From assembly GCA_050692195.1 (NCBI GenBank), contig JBOGVA010000024.1, positions 1 through 26,236 of the forward strand: a DNA stretch of 26,236 nucleotides, in the 5' to 3' direction. The position numbers and the translations under genes are program-made. This document shows positions 7,853 to 16,696 of the stretch, piece after piece. The DNA comes from JBOGVA01 sp050692195 (GTDB lineage: Bacteria > Actinomycetota > UBA4738). Each line of letters starts with the position of its first letter. Position 1 is the stretch's first letter. The notes beneath the pieces were generated by a model. It made no database searches, was not told the DNA's origin, and was given only the letters and a program-made list of their open reading frames with translations.

Positions 7853-8860
7853 CTACCCGGGCGTCCTTGCGGCCGGCTCTTTCGCCTCGCCGGCGTCCTC
7901 GGGGGGACGGCGTCCGGCGAAGCGGGCTCGAGGATGCGCCGCGAAGTATTCTTCGCGGAGCCGCTCTCCCGTCACGAGGGTGTAGATCTGTGTGGTCGAC
8001 AGCGTGGCGTGGCCGAGCAGCTCCTGCACCACCCGGATGTCGGCACCGCCTTCGAGGAGGTGCGTGGCGAAGGAATGGCGAAGCGTGTGAGGTGTGACCG
8101 GCTTGGAGAGTCCCGCCCTGCGGGCCGCCGAATTCAGGATCCTCGCCACTCCCTGGCGCGTGAGCCGTCCGCCTCGCTGGTTCAGGAACAGGGCGCCGCC
8201 CGACCGCGCTCCGGCGAGAGTGGGCCGGGCCCGGGTCAGGTACGCGCTGAGAGCCGCCGTGGCGAACCGGCCCAGGGGAACGACTCGTTCCTTGTTCCCC
8301 TTGCCCCTGACCAGGACGCTCCCCTCGTCCAGATCGACGTCGTCGACGTCCATCCCGACCTGCTCCGAGACCCGGATCCCCGCCCCATACAGCGTCTCGA
8401 GGATGGCGCGGTCTCGTACCCCGGCGGCATCCAGTCCGTCCGGAAACTCCAGGATGGACTGCACTTCGGGCAGACTGAGTGGACGCGGGAGGGTCCTGGG
8501 AACCTTCGGACGGGCCACTCCGTCCGCCGGGTTGCTCGAGGTCTCCCCCTCGCGCACCAGGAACAGGTGGAACGTCCTCACCGCCGCCAGGGCCCGGGCC
8601 ACGGAAGAAGCCCGGTACCTCCTCCCCTCGGAGAACTCGGTCCCTGACAAAGAGGCCACGAACCCGGCAACATGCGCCTCCTCCGCCCGGGTGCCGTCGG
8701 GCACTCCCTGGGACGCGAGATACGCGGCGTATCGGCTCAGGTCCCGCCGGTATGCCTCCAGCGTGTTGCGGGCCAGCCCGCGCTCGACGGAGAGGTAGTC
8801 GAGGAACCGCGAGATCTGACCGAAGAGGGGATCTCCCACGGGTGGCGTGGCGTCAGCCAA
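7853..8860 (-). CDS. xerD: Site-specific tyrosine recombinase XerD
   Basis: Chromosome dimer resolution recombinase. The N-terminal SAM-like core-binding domain (about 12-110) contains LSVERGLARNTLEAYRRDL. The catalytic domain has Arg163 in GIRVSE, the beta-hairpin Lys in GKGNKER, HTLRHSFATH with His258 and Arg261, LLGHATLSTT with His284, and Tyr293 in QIYT. All six catalytic positions are present. At 335 aa it is slightly long because of a polar tail of about 30 residues after the last catalytic helix. The start is a TTG overlapping the ald stop by 8 nt; a GTG at 8839 is an alternative. The position matches mycobacterial xerD, which lies between the Nudix gene and scpA. Confidence 0.95.
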   Translation of the reverse strand: MADATPPVGDPLFGQISRFLDYLSVERGLARNTLEAYRRDLSRYAAYLASQGVPDGTRAEEAHVAGFVASLSGTEFSEGRRYRASSVARALAAVRTFHLFLVREGETSSNPADGVARPKVPRTLPRPLSLPEVQSILEFPDGLDAAGVRDRAILETLYGAGIRVSEQVGMDVDDVDLDEGSVLVRGKGNKERVVPLGRFATAALSAYLTRARPTLAGARSGGALFLNQRGGRLTRQGVARILNSAARRAGLSKPVTPHTLRHSFATHLLEGGADIRVVQELLGHATLSTTQIYTLVTGERLREEYFAAHPRARFAGRRPPEDAGEAKEPAARTPG

Positions 8861-9980
8861 TCGCGCCGGGCACGGCCGAAGACACGGGGACCCAGTCCAG
8901 GTCGTGCGCCTCGGCCACCGGCTGGTTCGTGAGCGCGCCCCCGTAGGCGTTCAGGCCCTTGGCAAGGGCGGGATCGGCACGAATGGCGTCCTCCAGCCCC
9001 CGCTCGGCGATGGCGAGGGCATAGGGCATGGTGACGTTGGTGAGCGCATACGTCGAGGTGTTCGGGACTGCTCCGGGCATGTTGCCCACGCAGTAGTGGA
9101 CGACGTCGCGCTCGACGAAGGTCGGGTTGGAATGCGTGGTCATCCGGGAGGTCTCCACGCACCCACCCTGATCGATGGAGATATCGATGATCACCGAACC
9201 CGGCCGCATGGTGCTCACCATCTCCTCGGTGACTAGCTTGGGCGCCCTGGCGCCGGGTATGAGCACCGTCCCGATGACGACGTCGGCCTCGCGCACTCGC
9301 TGCTCGAGCGTCAGTCGGTCGGACATGAGCGTCACGATGCGGCCCTTGTGGATCTGGTCGATGAAGCGCAGCCGGTCCAGGTTCTTGTCCAGAACGATGA
9401 CCTCGGCCTCCATACCGGCTGCGATCCAGGCCGCGTTCGATCCGGCCATCCCCGCTCCCAGCACGAGCACCTTGGCCGGGCGGACTCCCGAGACGCCGCC
9501 CATCAATATCCCGCGCCCCCCGTATTCCTTCTCAAGGAGCCGCGCGCCGACGTGGGGCGCCATGCGGCCGGCCACCTCGCTCATCGGAGCCAGGAGCGGC
9601 AACCGCCCGTCGGGAAGCTGCACGGTCTCGTAGGCCACCGCGGAGACCTTTCGATCTGCCAATAGCTCGGTGAGCTCCCTGCTCGCCGCGAGATGCAGGT
9701 ACGTGAACAGGATCTGCCCCTCCTGGAGCAGGTCGTACTCGCTCGGGATCGGCTCCTTGACCTTGAGGATCATCTCGGACTCGCGGAACACCTCCTTCGC
9801 CGTCTCAACGACCTCCGCGCCGGCTCGCACGTATCGCTGCTCGGGCAGGCCAGATCCTGCAGCTGCGTCTTTCTGGATCAACACGCGGTGGCCGGCGTGC
9901 GTGAGCTCGCGGGCGCCCTCCGGGGTGAGGGCCACGCGGTACTCGCTGTCCTTGACCTCTTTCGGAACGCCGACGATCAC
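8853..9980 (-). CDS. ald: Alanine dehydrogenase
   Basis: NAD-dependent L-alanine dehydrogenase, a hexameric enzyme that deaminates alanine to pyruvate or runs in reverse. From the chosen GTG the protein is 375 aa, close to the family's 371, and begins MIVGVPKE. Visible features are Arg15 in EYRVALTP, Lys75 in VKEP, His95 in FTYLHLA, the Rossmann motif GAGMAGSN (174-181) and the NMPGAVPNTST region. The GTG has AGGAG about 6 nt upstream, which favours it over in-frame starts further upstream. It heads the minus-strand run and overlaps xerD. It faces the SipW cassette across a 211-bp divergent intergenic region that probably holds its promoter. Confidence 0.96.
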   Translation of the reverse strand: MIVGVPKEVKDSEYRVALTPEGARELTHAGHRVLIQKDAAAGSGLPEQRYVRAGAEVVETAKEVFRESEMILKVKEPIPSEYDLLQEGQILFTYLHLAASRELTELLADRKVSAVAYETVQLPDGRLPLLAPMSEVAGRMAPHVGARLLEKEYGGRGILMGGVSGVRPAKVLVLGAGMAGSNAAWIAAGMEAEVIVLDKNLDRLRFIDQIHKGRIVTLMSDRLTLEQRVREADVVIGTVLIPGARAPKLVTEEMVSTMRPGSVIIDISIDQGGCVETSRMTTHSNPTFVERDVVHYCVGNMPGAVPNTSTYALTNVTMPYALAIAERGLEDAIRADPALAKGLNAYGGALTNQPVAEAHDLDWVPVSSAVPGAIG

Positions 9981-10043
9981 GGGGGTCTCCTGGTCCGGTT
10001 TGAGCCCGTTCAGCATAACGGGCCGCCAGGCGGCGAAGCCCCA

Positions 10044-10058
10044 ATGGAGGTCCTCCAT
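10044..10058. promoter_or_regulatory. Inverted repeat, candidate operator between ald and the SipW cassette
   Basis: ATGGAGG at 10044-10050 and its reverse complement CCTCCAT at 10052-10058 flank a single T. It lies 64 bp upstream of the ald start and about 134 bp upstream of the divergent cassette. A dimeric regulator could bind here. No regulator gene lies nearby and the role is inference. Confidence 0.3.
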
Positions 10059-10118
10059 GACCACGGACACGCCGCGGTCCGTCTCAACCCGCCTGGTCCA
10101 ACGACCGATCCCTACATC

Positions 10119-10144
10119 GGAACCCTGCCCGGCACGATGCGTTC
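10119..10144 (+). promoter_or_regulatory. Candidate ECF-sigma-type promoter for the SipW cassette
   Basis: GGAAC at 10119-10123 and CGTTC at 10140-10144 are separated by 16 bp, resembling the GGAAC/CGTT pairs used by extracytoplasmic-function sigma factors. This would put the transcript start near 10150, about 40 nt before the first gene. The match was found by eye, and such short motifs occur by chance in GC-rich DNA. Confidence 0.3.
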
Positions 10145-10191
10145 GTCCGGAGAGAGAAGAGGTAGGCGACCTGACATACGTCCCGCGGCAC

Positions 10192-10803
10192 GTGGCAGCG
10201 GGGGCCCGACGAGACAACCTGAGTACGAAGCTCGGCCTCACGCTATTGCTGCTCGCCCTCCTGGGAGTCCTCGCCGGGGCCGGCACATGGTCCGCTTTCA
10301 GCGCAACGACGGAGAACACCGGCAACGCGTTCGACGCCGGCAGCGTGATCATCTCGGACGACGACGCCGGCTCGGCGATGCTGTCCTTGACCAACGCCAA
10401 GCCCGGCGATTCCGACACGTCGTGCATCATGGTGACCTACACCGGGTCTCTGCCCGCAACCGTGCGACTCTACGGAACCACGGCGGGAACGGGCCTGGAC
10501 CAATACCTGGACCTGACGGTCACGCGGGGCACGAAGGTCTCCGGGTTCGACTCCTGCGCGGACTTCGTGCCCGATCCAACGGATTACATCGGGCAGGGAG
10601 CCGGCGTCATCTACGTGGGCACCTTGCAGGGATACCCGGACAGCTACGCGGGGGGGATCGTCGATCCGACGGCCGGATCTCCGGAGACGTGGACCAACCC
10701 CGAGACCCACTCGTACAAGTTCACGGTCACCGTGCAGGACGACGGAGGCGCCCAGGGCCTGAACGCGACCCAGACGTTCACCTGGGAGGCCCGGAACATC
10801 TAA
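10192..10803 (+). CDS. TasA/camelysin-like secreted protein with SipW-type signal sequence
   Basis: A 203-aa predicted exported protein. A hydrophobic leader at about 14-31 is followed by GTWSAFSATTENTGNAFDAG, which fits the SipW-dependent pattern (G-T-x-x-A-x-F-S, then N-x-F-x-A-G). The mature part is rich in beta-prone, Thr/Gly/Asp segments. It includes LTNAKPGDSDTSC, a TasA-like 'PGD' motif, and TGSLPATVRLYG. Cys78 and Cys122 could form a disulfide. In Bacillus, TasA is the fibre protein of the biofilm matrix and needs SipW for maturation; the role here is inferred. The GTG start lacks a good ribosome binding site. AGAGG at about 10158 would suit a rare CTG start at 10171, so the N-terminus is uncertain. 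The signal peptidase gene starts 1 nt after its stop. Confidence 0.8.
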   Translation: MAAGARRDNLSTKLGLTLLLLALLGVLAGAGTWSAFSATTENTGNAFDAGSVIISDDDAGSAMLSLTNAKPGDSDTSCIMVTYTGSLPATVRLYGTTAGTGLDQYLDLTVTRGTKVSGFDSCADFVPDPTDYIGQGAGVIYVGTLQGYPDSYAGGIVDPTAGSPETWTNPETHSYKFTVTVQDDGGAQGLNATQTFTWEARNI

Positions 10804-10804
10804 C

Positions 10805-11326
10805 GTGGCCACGATAGCGGTTCCCACCGCTTCCGGACGCTTTGGCCGCGGACTGTCCATGGCCGTACACGTCCTGCTCGCCTCCATCACGCTGTGCCTC
10901 CTGACCCTGATCGTGCTCTGGGGAACCGGGTTCCGTCCCCTGATCGTTCACAGCGGGAGCATGGCTCCGTCGATCGAGGTTGGGGACTTGGCCATCACCA
11001 AGCTGGTCCGACCGGCGTCCGTCGCCGTGGGAGAAGTCATCACCTTCCGAGACCCATCGCGGTCGCAGACGCTGGTCACTCACCGAGTCGTGAGGAGAGA
11101 CTTGACGGGGGCCCGATACTTCTTCACCACCCGAGGGGATGTCAACCATGCCATCGAGCGATGGTCCGTCGAGGCCGATGGGACCGTCGGGAGACTTGTG
11201 CTCAGGGTCCCCAACATCGGATATGGGCTTTGGTGGGTGACGGCTCCCCACATCCGGATCACGCTGGTCGGTGGGGCCATCCTGATCCTCGCCGGGGTGG
11301 CCGTCCGCCGGATCTGGTTTCGCTGA
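10805..11326 (+). CDS. sipW: SipW/ER-type signal peptidase I (S26B)
   Basis: A 173-aa membrane signal peptidase. One transmembrane segment lies at about 20-40, then the catalytic box HSGSMAPSIEVGD with nucleophile Ser52. THRVV carries His93 where bacterial LepB enzymes have Lys, and TRGDVN carries Asp112. Ser/His/Asp without the general-base Lys defines the archaeal/ER-type class to which Bacillus SipW belongs. A second hydrophobic segment near 147-166 makes a C-terminal anchor. The GTG start lies 1 nt after the TasA-like stop, so translation is probably coupled. Flanked by two genes with SipW-type leaders, it most likely matures both. Confidence 0.9.
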   Translation: MATIAVPTASGRFGRGLSMAVHVLLASITLCLLTLIVLWGTGFRPLIVHSGSMAPSIEVGDLAITKLVRPASVAVGEVITFRDPSRSQTLVTHRVVRRDLTGARYFFTTRGDVNHAIERWSVEADGTVGRLVLRVPNIGYGLWWVTAPHIRITLVGGAILILAGVAVRRIWFR

Positions 11327-11337
11327 GAGGAGGCGCC

Positions 11338-11973
11338 TTGCGCCGGGGAACGGTGCTGATGGCCTCTTTGGTTCTCGTCGTCCTCGGGTCACGCCTGATC
11401 GGGGGCACCATGGGCGCCTTCTCGGCGACGACGTCGAATTCGGCCAACTCCTTCGAGGCGGCCCCGTCGTTCTGCACGGATCCCGGCAGCCAGACAGTCG
11501 ACGCGAACGCGGACGCCTGGGTCGATCAATTGCTGCCACTGGTCAACCACGGGACGGACTCGAGCCTCTTCGTCCGGTCGGGACTCCTCGAGAACCGGCG
11601 GACGCTCGTCTCGTTCCCGCTGCCCCCGGTGCCCGCGCATTGCTCGGTGACCCTCGCGACGCTTCGCCTGTACGGGAAGAGCGCCGAGGGAACCCGCATC
11701 CTGCATGCCTACCAAGCGGCCGCGGCCTGGACGGAGACTGGCGTCACGTGGAACAACCAACCACCGACAACGGGGAGTCCCGCGGCGACTCCGTCGGGCA
11801 CGGGATGGAGGGAATGGATCGTCACCACCCAGGTCCAGGACATGTACTCGAGTTCGAACTACGGCTTCATCGTGAAGGATTCGGTGGAAGACGACGTGCT
11901 GCCCTCTACGCAGACATTCTCCAGCCGGGAAGACATTTCCGACCATCCGCAGCTCGTGATCACTTTCGGATGA
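11338..11973 (+). CDS. DNRLRE-domain secreted protein with SipW-type signal sequence
   Basis: A 211-aa predicted surface or secreted protein. A hydrophobic leader (about 5-23) is followed by GTMGAFSATTSNSANSFEAA, almost the same pattern as the TasA-like protein two genes upstream. The rest is one DNRLRE domain: DAWVDQLLPL, LFVRSGLLENRRTLVSFPL, ATLRLYG, the hallmark AWTETGVTWNNQP, WIVTTQVQ, NYGFIVKD, and a closing FSSREDISDHPQLVITF. DNRLRE domains are beta-sandwich modules of extracellular proteins. Cys46 and Cys102 are candidate disulfide partners. The TTG start at 11338 is supported by GAGAGGAGG ending 4 nt upstream; an ATG eight codons on is an alternative. It converges with the Nudix gene, with 9 bp between stop codons. 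Confidence 0.82.
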   Translation: MRRGTVLMASLVLVVLGSRLIGGTMGAFSATTSNSANSFEAAPSFCTDPGSQTVDANADAWVDQLLPLVNHGTDSSLFVRSGLLENRRTLVSFPLPPVPAHCSVTLATLRLYGKSAEGTRILHAYQAAAAWTETGVTWNNQPPTTGSPAATPSGTGWREWIVTTQVQDMYSSSNYGFIVKDSVEDDVLPSTQTFSSREDISDHPQLVITFG

Positions 11974-11982
11974 CGGCAGCAT

Positions 11983-12486
11983 TCAACACATACGACCGGT
12001 GTCTCGAGCCAACATGAGCCCCGTTATCGTCTTGGCGTCCTTGATGCGGCCCTCCCGCACGGCGGCAAGGGCCTGCTCGAATCCAAGCGGCGCGAGCTCG
12101 ATGCCGTCCTCGGGCTCGCGGTCGTGGATCGCCCGAGCCACGAACAGCTCGATCCGCTCGTCGGTGAAGCCCGGCGAGGTGTAGATCGAGCCGAGCGGCT
12201 CCACCTCCTCGGCCCGATGGCCCGTCTCCTCCAGGAGCTCTCGGGCGGCGCAGCGGGCCGCATCCTCGCCCGGTTGGTCGAAGATCCCGGCGGGGATCTC
12301 CAGGAGGATCTCCCCCACCGCTTCGCGCATCTGGCGGACGAGCAGCACCTCGCCGGCGGCCGTGAGCCCGACCACGGCGCACGCCCCCGGATGCCGAACC
12401 ACCTCTCGGTCTCCTGCGGGCCACGATTGCACCTCGACCGTGATGAGCTTTCCCCGGAAGACCCGGGTGACGGAGTCTGGCTCCAC
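11983..12486 (-). CDS. Nudix hydrolase, ADP-ribose pyrophosphatase type
   Basis: Hydrolyses ADP-ribose or related nucleotide sugars to AMP and sugar phosphate. The Nudix box begins with PAGIFD near 65 and continues to RELLEETG at 82-89. It has one extra residue between the box Gly and the first Glu, as I recall for the mycobacterial homologue Rv1700. The downstream SPGFTDERIELFVA segment is characteristic of ADP-ribose pyrophosphatases. It is 167 aa, shorter than typical 190-210 aa members because the N-terminal domain is trimmed. It follows pyrG by 25 nt on the same strand, as in mycobacteria. The GTG at 12486 is the start used. Confidence 0.92.
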   Translation of the reverse strand: MEPDSVTRVFRGKLITVEVQSWPAGDREVVRHPGACAVVGLTAAGEVLLVRQMREAVGEILLEIPAGIFDQPGEDAARCAARELLEETGHRAEEVEPLGSIYTSPGFTDERIELFVARAIHDREPEDGIELAPLGFEQALAAVREGRIKDAKTITGLMLARDTGRMC

Positions 12487-12511
12487 CGTTCGGTCGGTAA
12501 GCCGGCCGCCG

Positions 12512-14155
<1,644 letters not shown>

Positions 14156-14199
14156 TACGGGATTTCATGGTATCAGAGCGATCCCCCCACGGGAAGGGT

Positions 14200-15102
14200 T
14201 CAGCCGTCTGCGGGGTGAGCTTTCTCGCTCGGGGAGCTCACCGGCGCGCCCGGGCGGACCCGCCCGAGGTCGTCGAACCAGCGGAGGGGCGCCGCCCTGA
14301 TGATCCTCGACAGGGTGAACGTCTCCGCCAGGAGCGTGAGGGCCAGCACCGCCCCGAGGCCGATCCAGAGCCAAGTGGTGGAAAGCCGCAGGAACAGCCC
14401 GGCGCCCACCAGGAAGCCGAGGACGTTGGATCCTCCGTCCCCGAGCATGGCCGATTCCCTGAGGTCGAAGGGCAGGGCGACCAGGGCGGCGGCCAGACCC
14501 ATGATCAGGAACACGGAGAAGCCGCAGGTCACACACAGGCCGAGAAGGACGGTGGCGGCGAGGATGCCGATGGTGGCCAGGAGGAAGAACTTGATGGACC
14601 GGCCGGGAGCGACGTCCAGCAGGTTCCACACGTTCGCCGTCCCCGCGATGAACGGGATCCCGACCAGAACGCCGAGCGAGAGTCCTCGGGTCGCATCCAC
14701 CACCACCGTGGCGGCGAGGAGGATGGCCACCATCTTGAGGATCCCGGAGGTGAAGGTGCCACGAGCGAGTGCCCGCACGTGTGCCGTCACCCCGCGCACG
14801 AGGTGGGGCTGGCGGTCGTCGAAAAGGCCGGCGATGAAGACCATGGCGATCGCCACGAGGATCTGAAGGGTGCCTTCGATGGTTGGGAGGATCCGGGCTC
14901 GCCGCAGGTCACCCATCAGGACCGCCAGGCTTCCCACGACCACGCCTGCGGTCACGGCGATCCCGAGCACGACGCGCAGTAGTCGTCCCCGGTAGTTCGT
15001 GGCCGTCGGGAGCCACCGGAACTTCGACCCGCGGAGCGTGACGACGAGGGCCACCGCGGCCGAGAGGAGAGCCGCGAGGAGCAGCAGCGATTCCCTGCTC
15101 AT
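14200..15102 (-). CDS. MraY/WecA-family polyprenyl-phosphate sugar-phosphate transferase relative
   Basis: A 300-aa membrane protein with about nine hydrophobic segments. The family's loop motifs survive in altered form: AGLFDDRQ for the first Asp-Asp motif, NVWNLLDVAPG for the usual NAxNLxDGxDG, and MLGDGGSNVLGF for the GDxGS motif. NYRG near residue 36 replaces the usual Pro-Arg-GGG segment, and the final His-rich loop is not evident. It probably moves a sugar phosphate from a nucleotide sugar to undecaprenyl or decaprenyl phosphate, but the drift at the DG motif leaves the substrate, and possibly activity, open. Its ATG overlaps the stop of the preceding GT2 gene by 4 nt, so the two may build one lipid-linked glycan. 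Confidence 0.75.
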   Translation of the reverse strand: MSRESLLLLAALLSAAVALVVTLRGSKFRWLPTATNYRGRLLRVVLGIAVTAGVVVGSLAVLMGDLRRARILPTIEGTLQILVAIAMVFIAGLFDDRQPHLVRGVTAHVRALARGTFTSGILKMVAILLAATVVVDATRGLSLGVLVGIPFIAGTANVWNLLDVAPGRSIKFFLLATIGILAATVLLGLCVTCGFSVFLIMGLAAALVALPFDLRESAMLGDGGSNVLGFLVGAGLFLRLSTTWLWIGLGAVLALTLLAETFTLSRIIRAAPLRWFDDLGRVRPGAPVSSPSEKAHPADG

Positions 15103-15788
15103 CGCATCCTCATCGCACGGGGCAGGGCGGCCCGGAGGATGTCGAGCCCCTGGCGAGCCCGGTGGGCGAAGCCGCCCAGGTCCCGTCCGGTGACCCGGTG
15201 CGACATGTCGACAGGCACTTCCCCTACCCGGAACGAGAGTCGCACGGCATCGATGGTCATACCGACCTCCATGCCAAATCCATCGGCCAGCGGGCGGCAG
15301 GCCTCAAGAACATCCCGCCTCACCGCCCTCTGGCCAGAGAGCGGCTCCTTCGCTTCGAAACCCGTGAGGAGACGTATGAGCCACCTCGCCACGCCCCTCA
15401 CCAGCCCGAAGCCGCCCCCCTTCATCGGAGGGAGTCGGCCGATGGCCAGGTCCAGCCGGCCGGCCAGGACCTCGTCGAGCAGGACCTCCGTCCCGGACGC
15501 CGTGTCGCCGACATCCCCGTCCACCAGGAGGTATACGTCGGCCGGCGAGGTACGTTCGATCGCGGCCTCGACGGCGTGCCCCTTGCCCGCCCGGACCCGG
15601 GCCGCAAGGACTCTTGCCCCCGCCTCCAGGGCCACCTCGGCGGTTCGGTCGGTCGAGCCGTCGGCGGCGACGATGACCTCGGCCATCCCCCTCAGTTCCA
15701 GGAGGGCCTTCACCGCTCGGGCGATGGTCGGTTCCTCGTTGTGGGCGGCGACGATCGCCACGATCCGCGGCGTGTTCGGCGGGCTCAT
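15099..15788 (-). CDS. Family 2 glycosyltransferase
   Basis: A GT-A fold transferase of 229 aa with no membrane segment. The nucleotide-sugar site begins VAIVAAHNEEPTIARAV and has ADGSTDRTAE, and the metal-binding motif is VDGDVGD near 90. LSGQRAVRR and GFGMEVGMTIDA are the acceptor-side motifs seen in dolichol-phosphate-mannose synthase and glucosyl-3-phosphoglycerate synthase relatives. The sugar and acceptor cannot be assigned. It overlaps mctB on one side and the polyprenyl transferase-like gene on the other, each by 4 nt (ATGA), which suggests tightly coupled expression and a role in envelope glycan or glycolipid synthesis. Confidence 0.85.
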   Translation of the reverse strand: MSPPNTPRIVAIVAAHNEEPTIARAVKALLELRGMAEVIVAADGSTDRTAEVALEAGARVLAARVRAGKGHAVEAAIERTSPADVYLLVDGDVGDTASGTEVLLDEVLAGRLDLAIGRLPPMKGGGFGLVRGVARWLIRLLTGFEAKEPLSGQRAVRRDVLEACRPLADGFGMEVGMTIDAVRLSFRVGEVPVDMSHRVTGRDLGGFAHRARQGLDILRAALPRAMRMR

Positions 15789-16696
15789 GGCTGCGGAAGC
15801 AGGCCCGACGCACCTTCCTTGACGCCGTAGTCCCCACCCTGGCCCGGCGACTGCAGCAAGTTGCGGAGGCCGAGGACGATGGCGATGCGCCCGGGAACCT
15901 GGTCAGCGTTGTCCACCGTCACCAACCGGCCGTCGATGCTCCCGTTGCTCCGCACGACCTGCACGAAGGGGTAGTCGCTCTCCAGGGTCTCGGCGGCCAC
16001 CACCGGGCGCACGGCCTGGGCCAGCGCTTCGGCGAGGGGTGCCAGGAAGGCCTCCGGGTCCACGACCGGATCCCCGATCCCGCCCGCCAGAAGAACCACG
16101 GCCTGGCCTTCCCCACCGATCTCTGCCAGTGGCCGACCGCTTTGAATGTCGAGGAACCCGGCGGTGGCGAGCTCCTGGAGCAGATCCCCGTCCACCGGGT
16201 CCGGTCCTTGGGCCAGCCGGCTCCCCAGGCTCCGGCCGGCGGCCTGGGAGAGTTCCGCGGGAACACCGGAGTCGGACATTTCCAGCAAGGCCGCCAGCTC
16301 GATCCGTGCACTATCGTCGACCAACGCCATCCGGGCCGTGACGACCATCTCGGCGACTACGGATGCTCCGGCGTCCCGCAGCGCGCTACCCACCCCATCG
16401 ACATCGGACGCGTCCACGCCCTCCAGCGTCATCAGGACGACCTCGGTGGCGAGGAGCTGGTCCTCGATCAGCAGGGGCAGCGCAGCCTGGGCGAACCGGT
16501 CCTGGAGCTGGATCTCAGTTCGCATGTCGCTGACCTCGCGTCGCAGTTCGTCGGCGCTCTGCGAGGCCGCTTCGGTCCTCCGGTCGAGGTCCGCGATGAT
16601 CGTCTGGTTGACCACGGTCGTTCCGATGAGCACCCCGAGCGCCAGCGCCAGGAACACCGCCACGATCGAGACGAGGTGATAGCGAAACGAGATCAC
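15785..16696 (-). CDS. MctB/SteB-family membrane-anchored protein
   Basis: A 303-aa bitopic protein. The start MISFRYHLVSIVAVFLALAL is the hallmark of the actinobacterial MctB ('copper transporter') family. One transmembrane helix (about 8-28) is followed by a coiled coil rich in Glu, Arg and Ser (about 33-65), then an extracytoplasmic alpha/beta domain ending in a flexible tail. In mycobacteria the homologue Rv1698 is linked to copper resistance. In corynebacteria the homologue is SteB, which works with SteA at the division septum. I see no Met/Cys-rich copper site, so the SteB role fits better here. Its GTG start overlaps the steA TGA by 4 nt. Confidence 0.9.
   Translation of the reverse strand: MISFRYHLVSIVAVFLALALGVLIGTTVVNQTIIADLDRRTEAASQSADELRREVSDMRTEIQLQDRFAQAALPLLIEDQLLATEVVLMTLEGVDASDVDGVGSALRDAGASVVAEMVVTARMALVDDSARIELAALLEMSDSGVPAELSQAAGRSLGSRLAQGPDPVDGDLLQELATAGFLDIQSGRPLAEIGGEGQAVVLLAGGIGDPVVDPEAFLAPLAEALAQAVRPVVAAETLESDYPFVQVVRSNGSIDGRLVTVDNADQVPGRIAIVLGLRNLLQSPGQGGDYGVKEGASGLLPQP

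Noticed and set aside
5207..8647. An open frame of over 1100 codons on the plus strand, opposite deoA, deoB and xerD
   Set aside because: It is antisense to three genes with full catalytic motifs. Its translation is rich in Arg, Gly, His and Pro with no domain, as expected from GC-rich codon bias.
10003..10023. A hairpin GCCCGTT/AACGGGC upstream of ald, considered as an attenuator or riboswitch
   Set aside because: The stem is short, with no T run and no match to a known riboswitch core. It may be chance in GC-rich DNA.
9670..10191. An N-terminal extension of the TasA-like gene reaching back across ald
   Set aside because: The extension is antisense to ald codons and would bury the signal sequence inside the protein. 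A start close to the leader is far more likely.
9981..10430. An N-terminal extension of ald of about 150 residues
   Set aside because: The GTG at 9980 has a good ribosome binding site and yields the family's normal length. The extension lies over the divergent cassette and has no domain.
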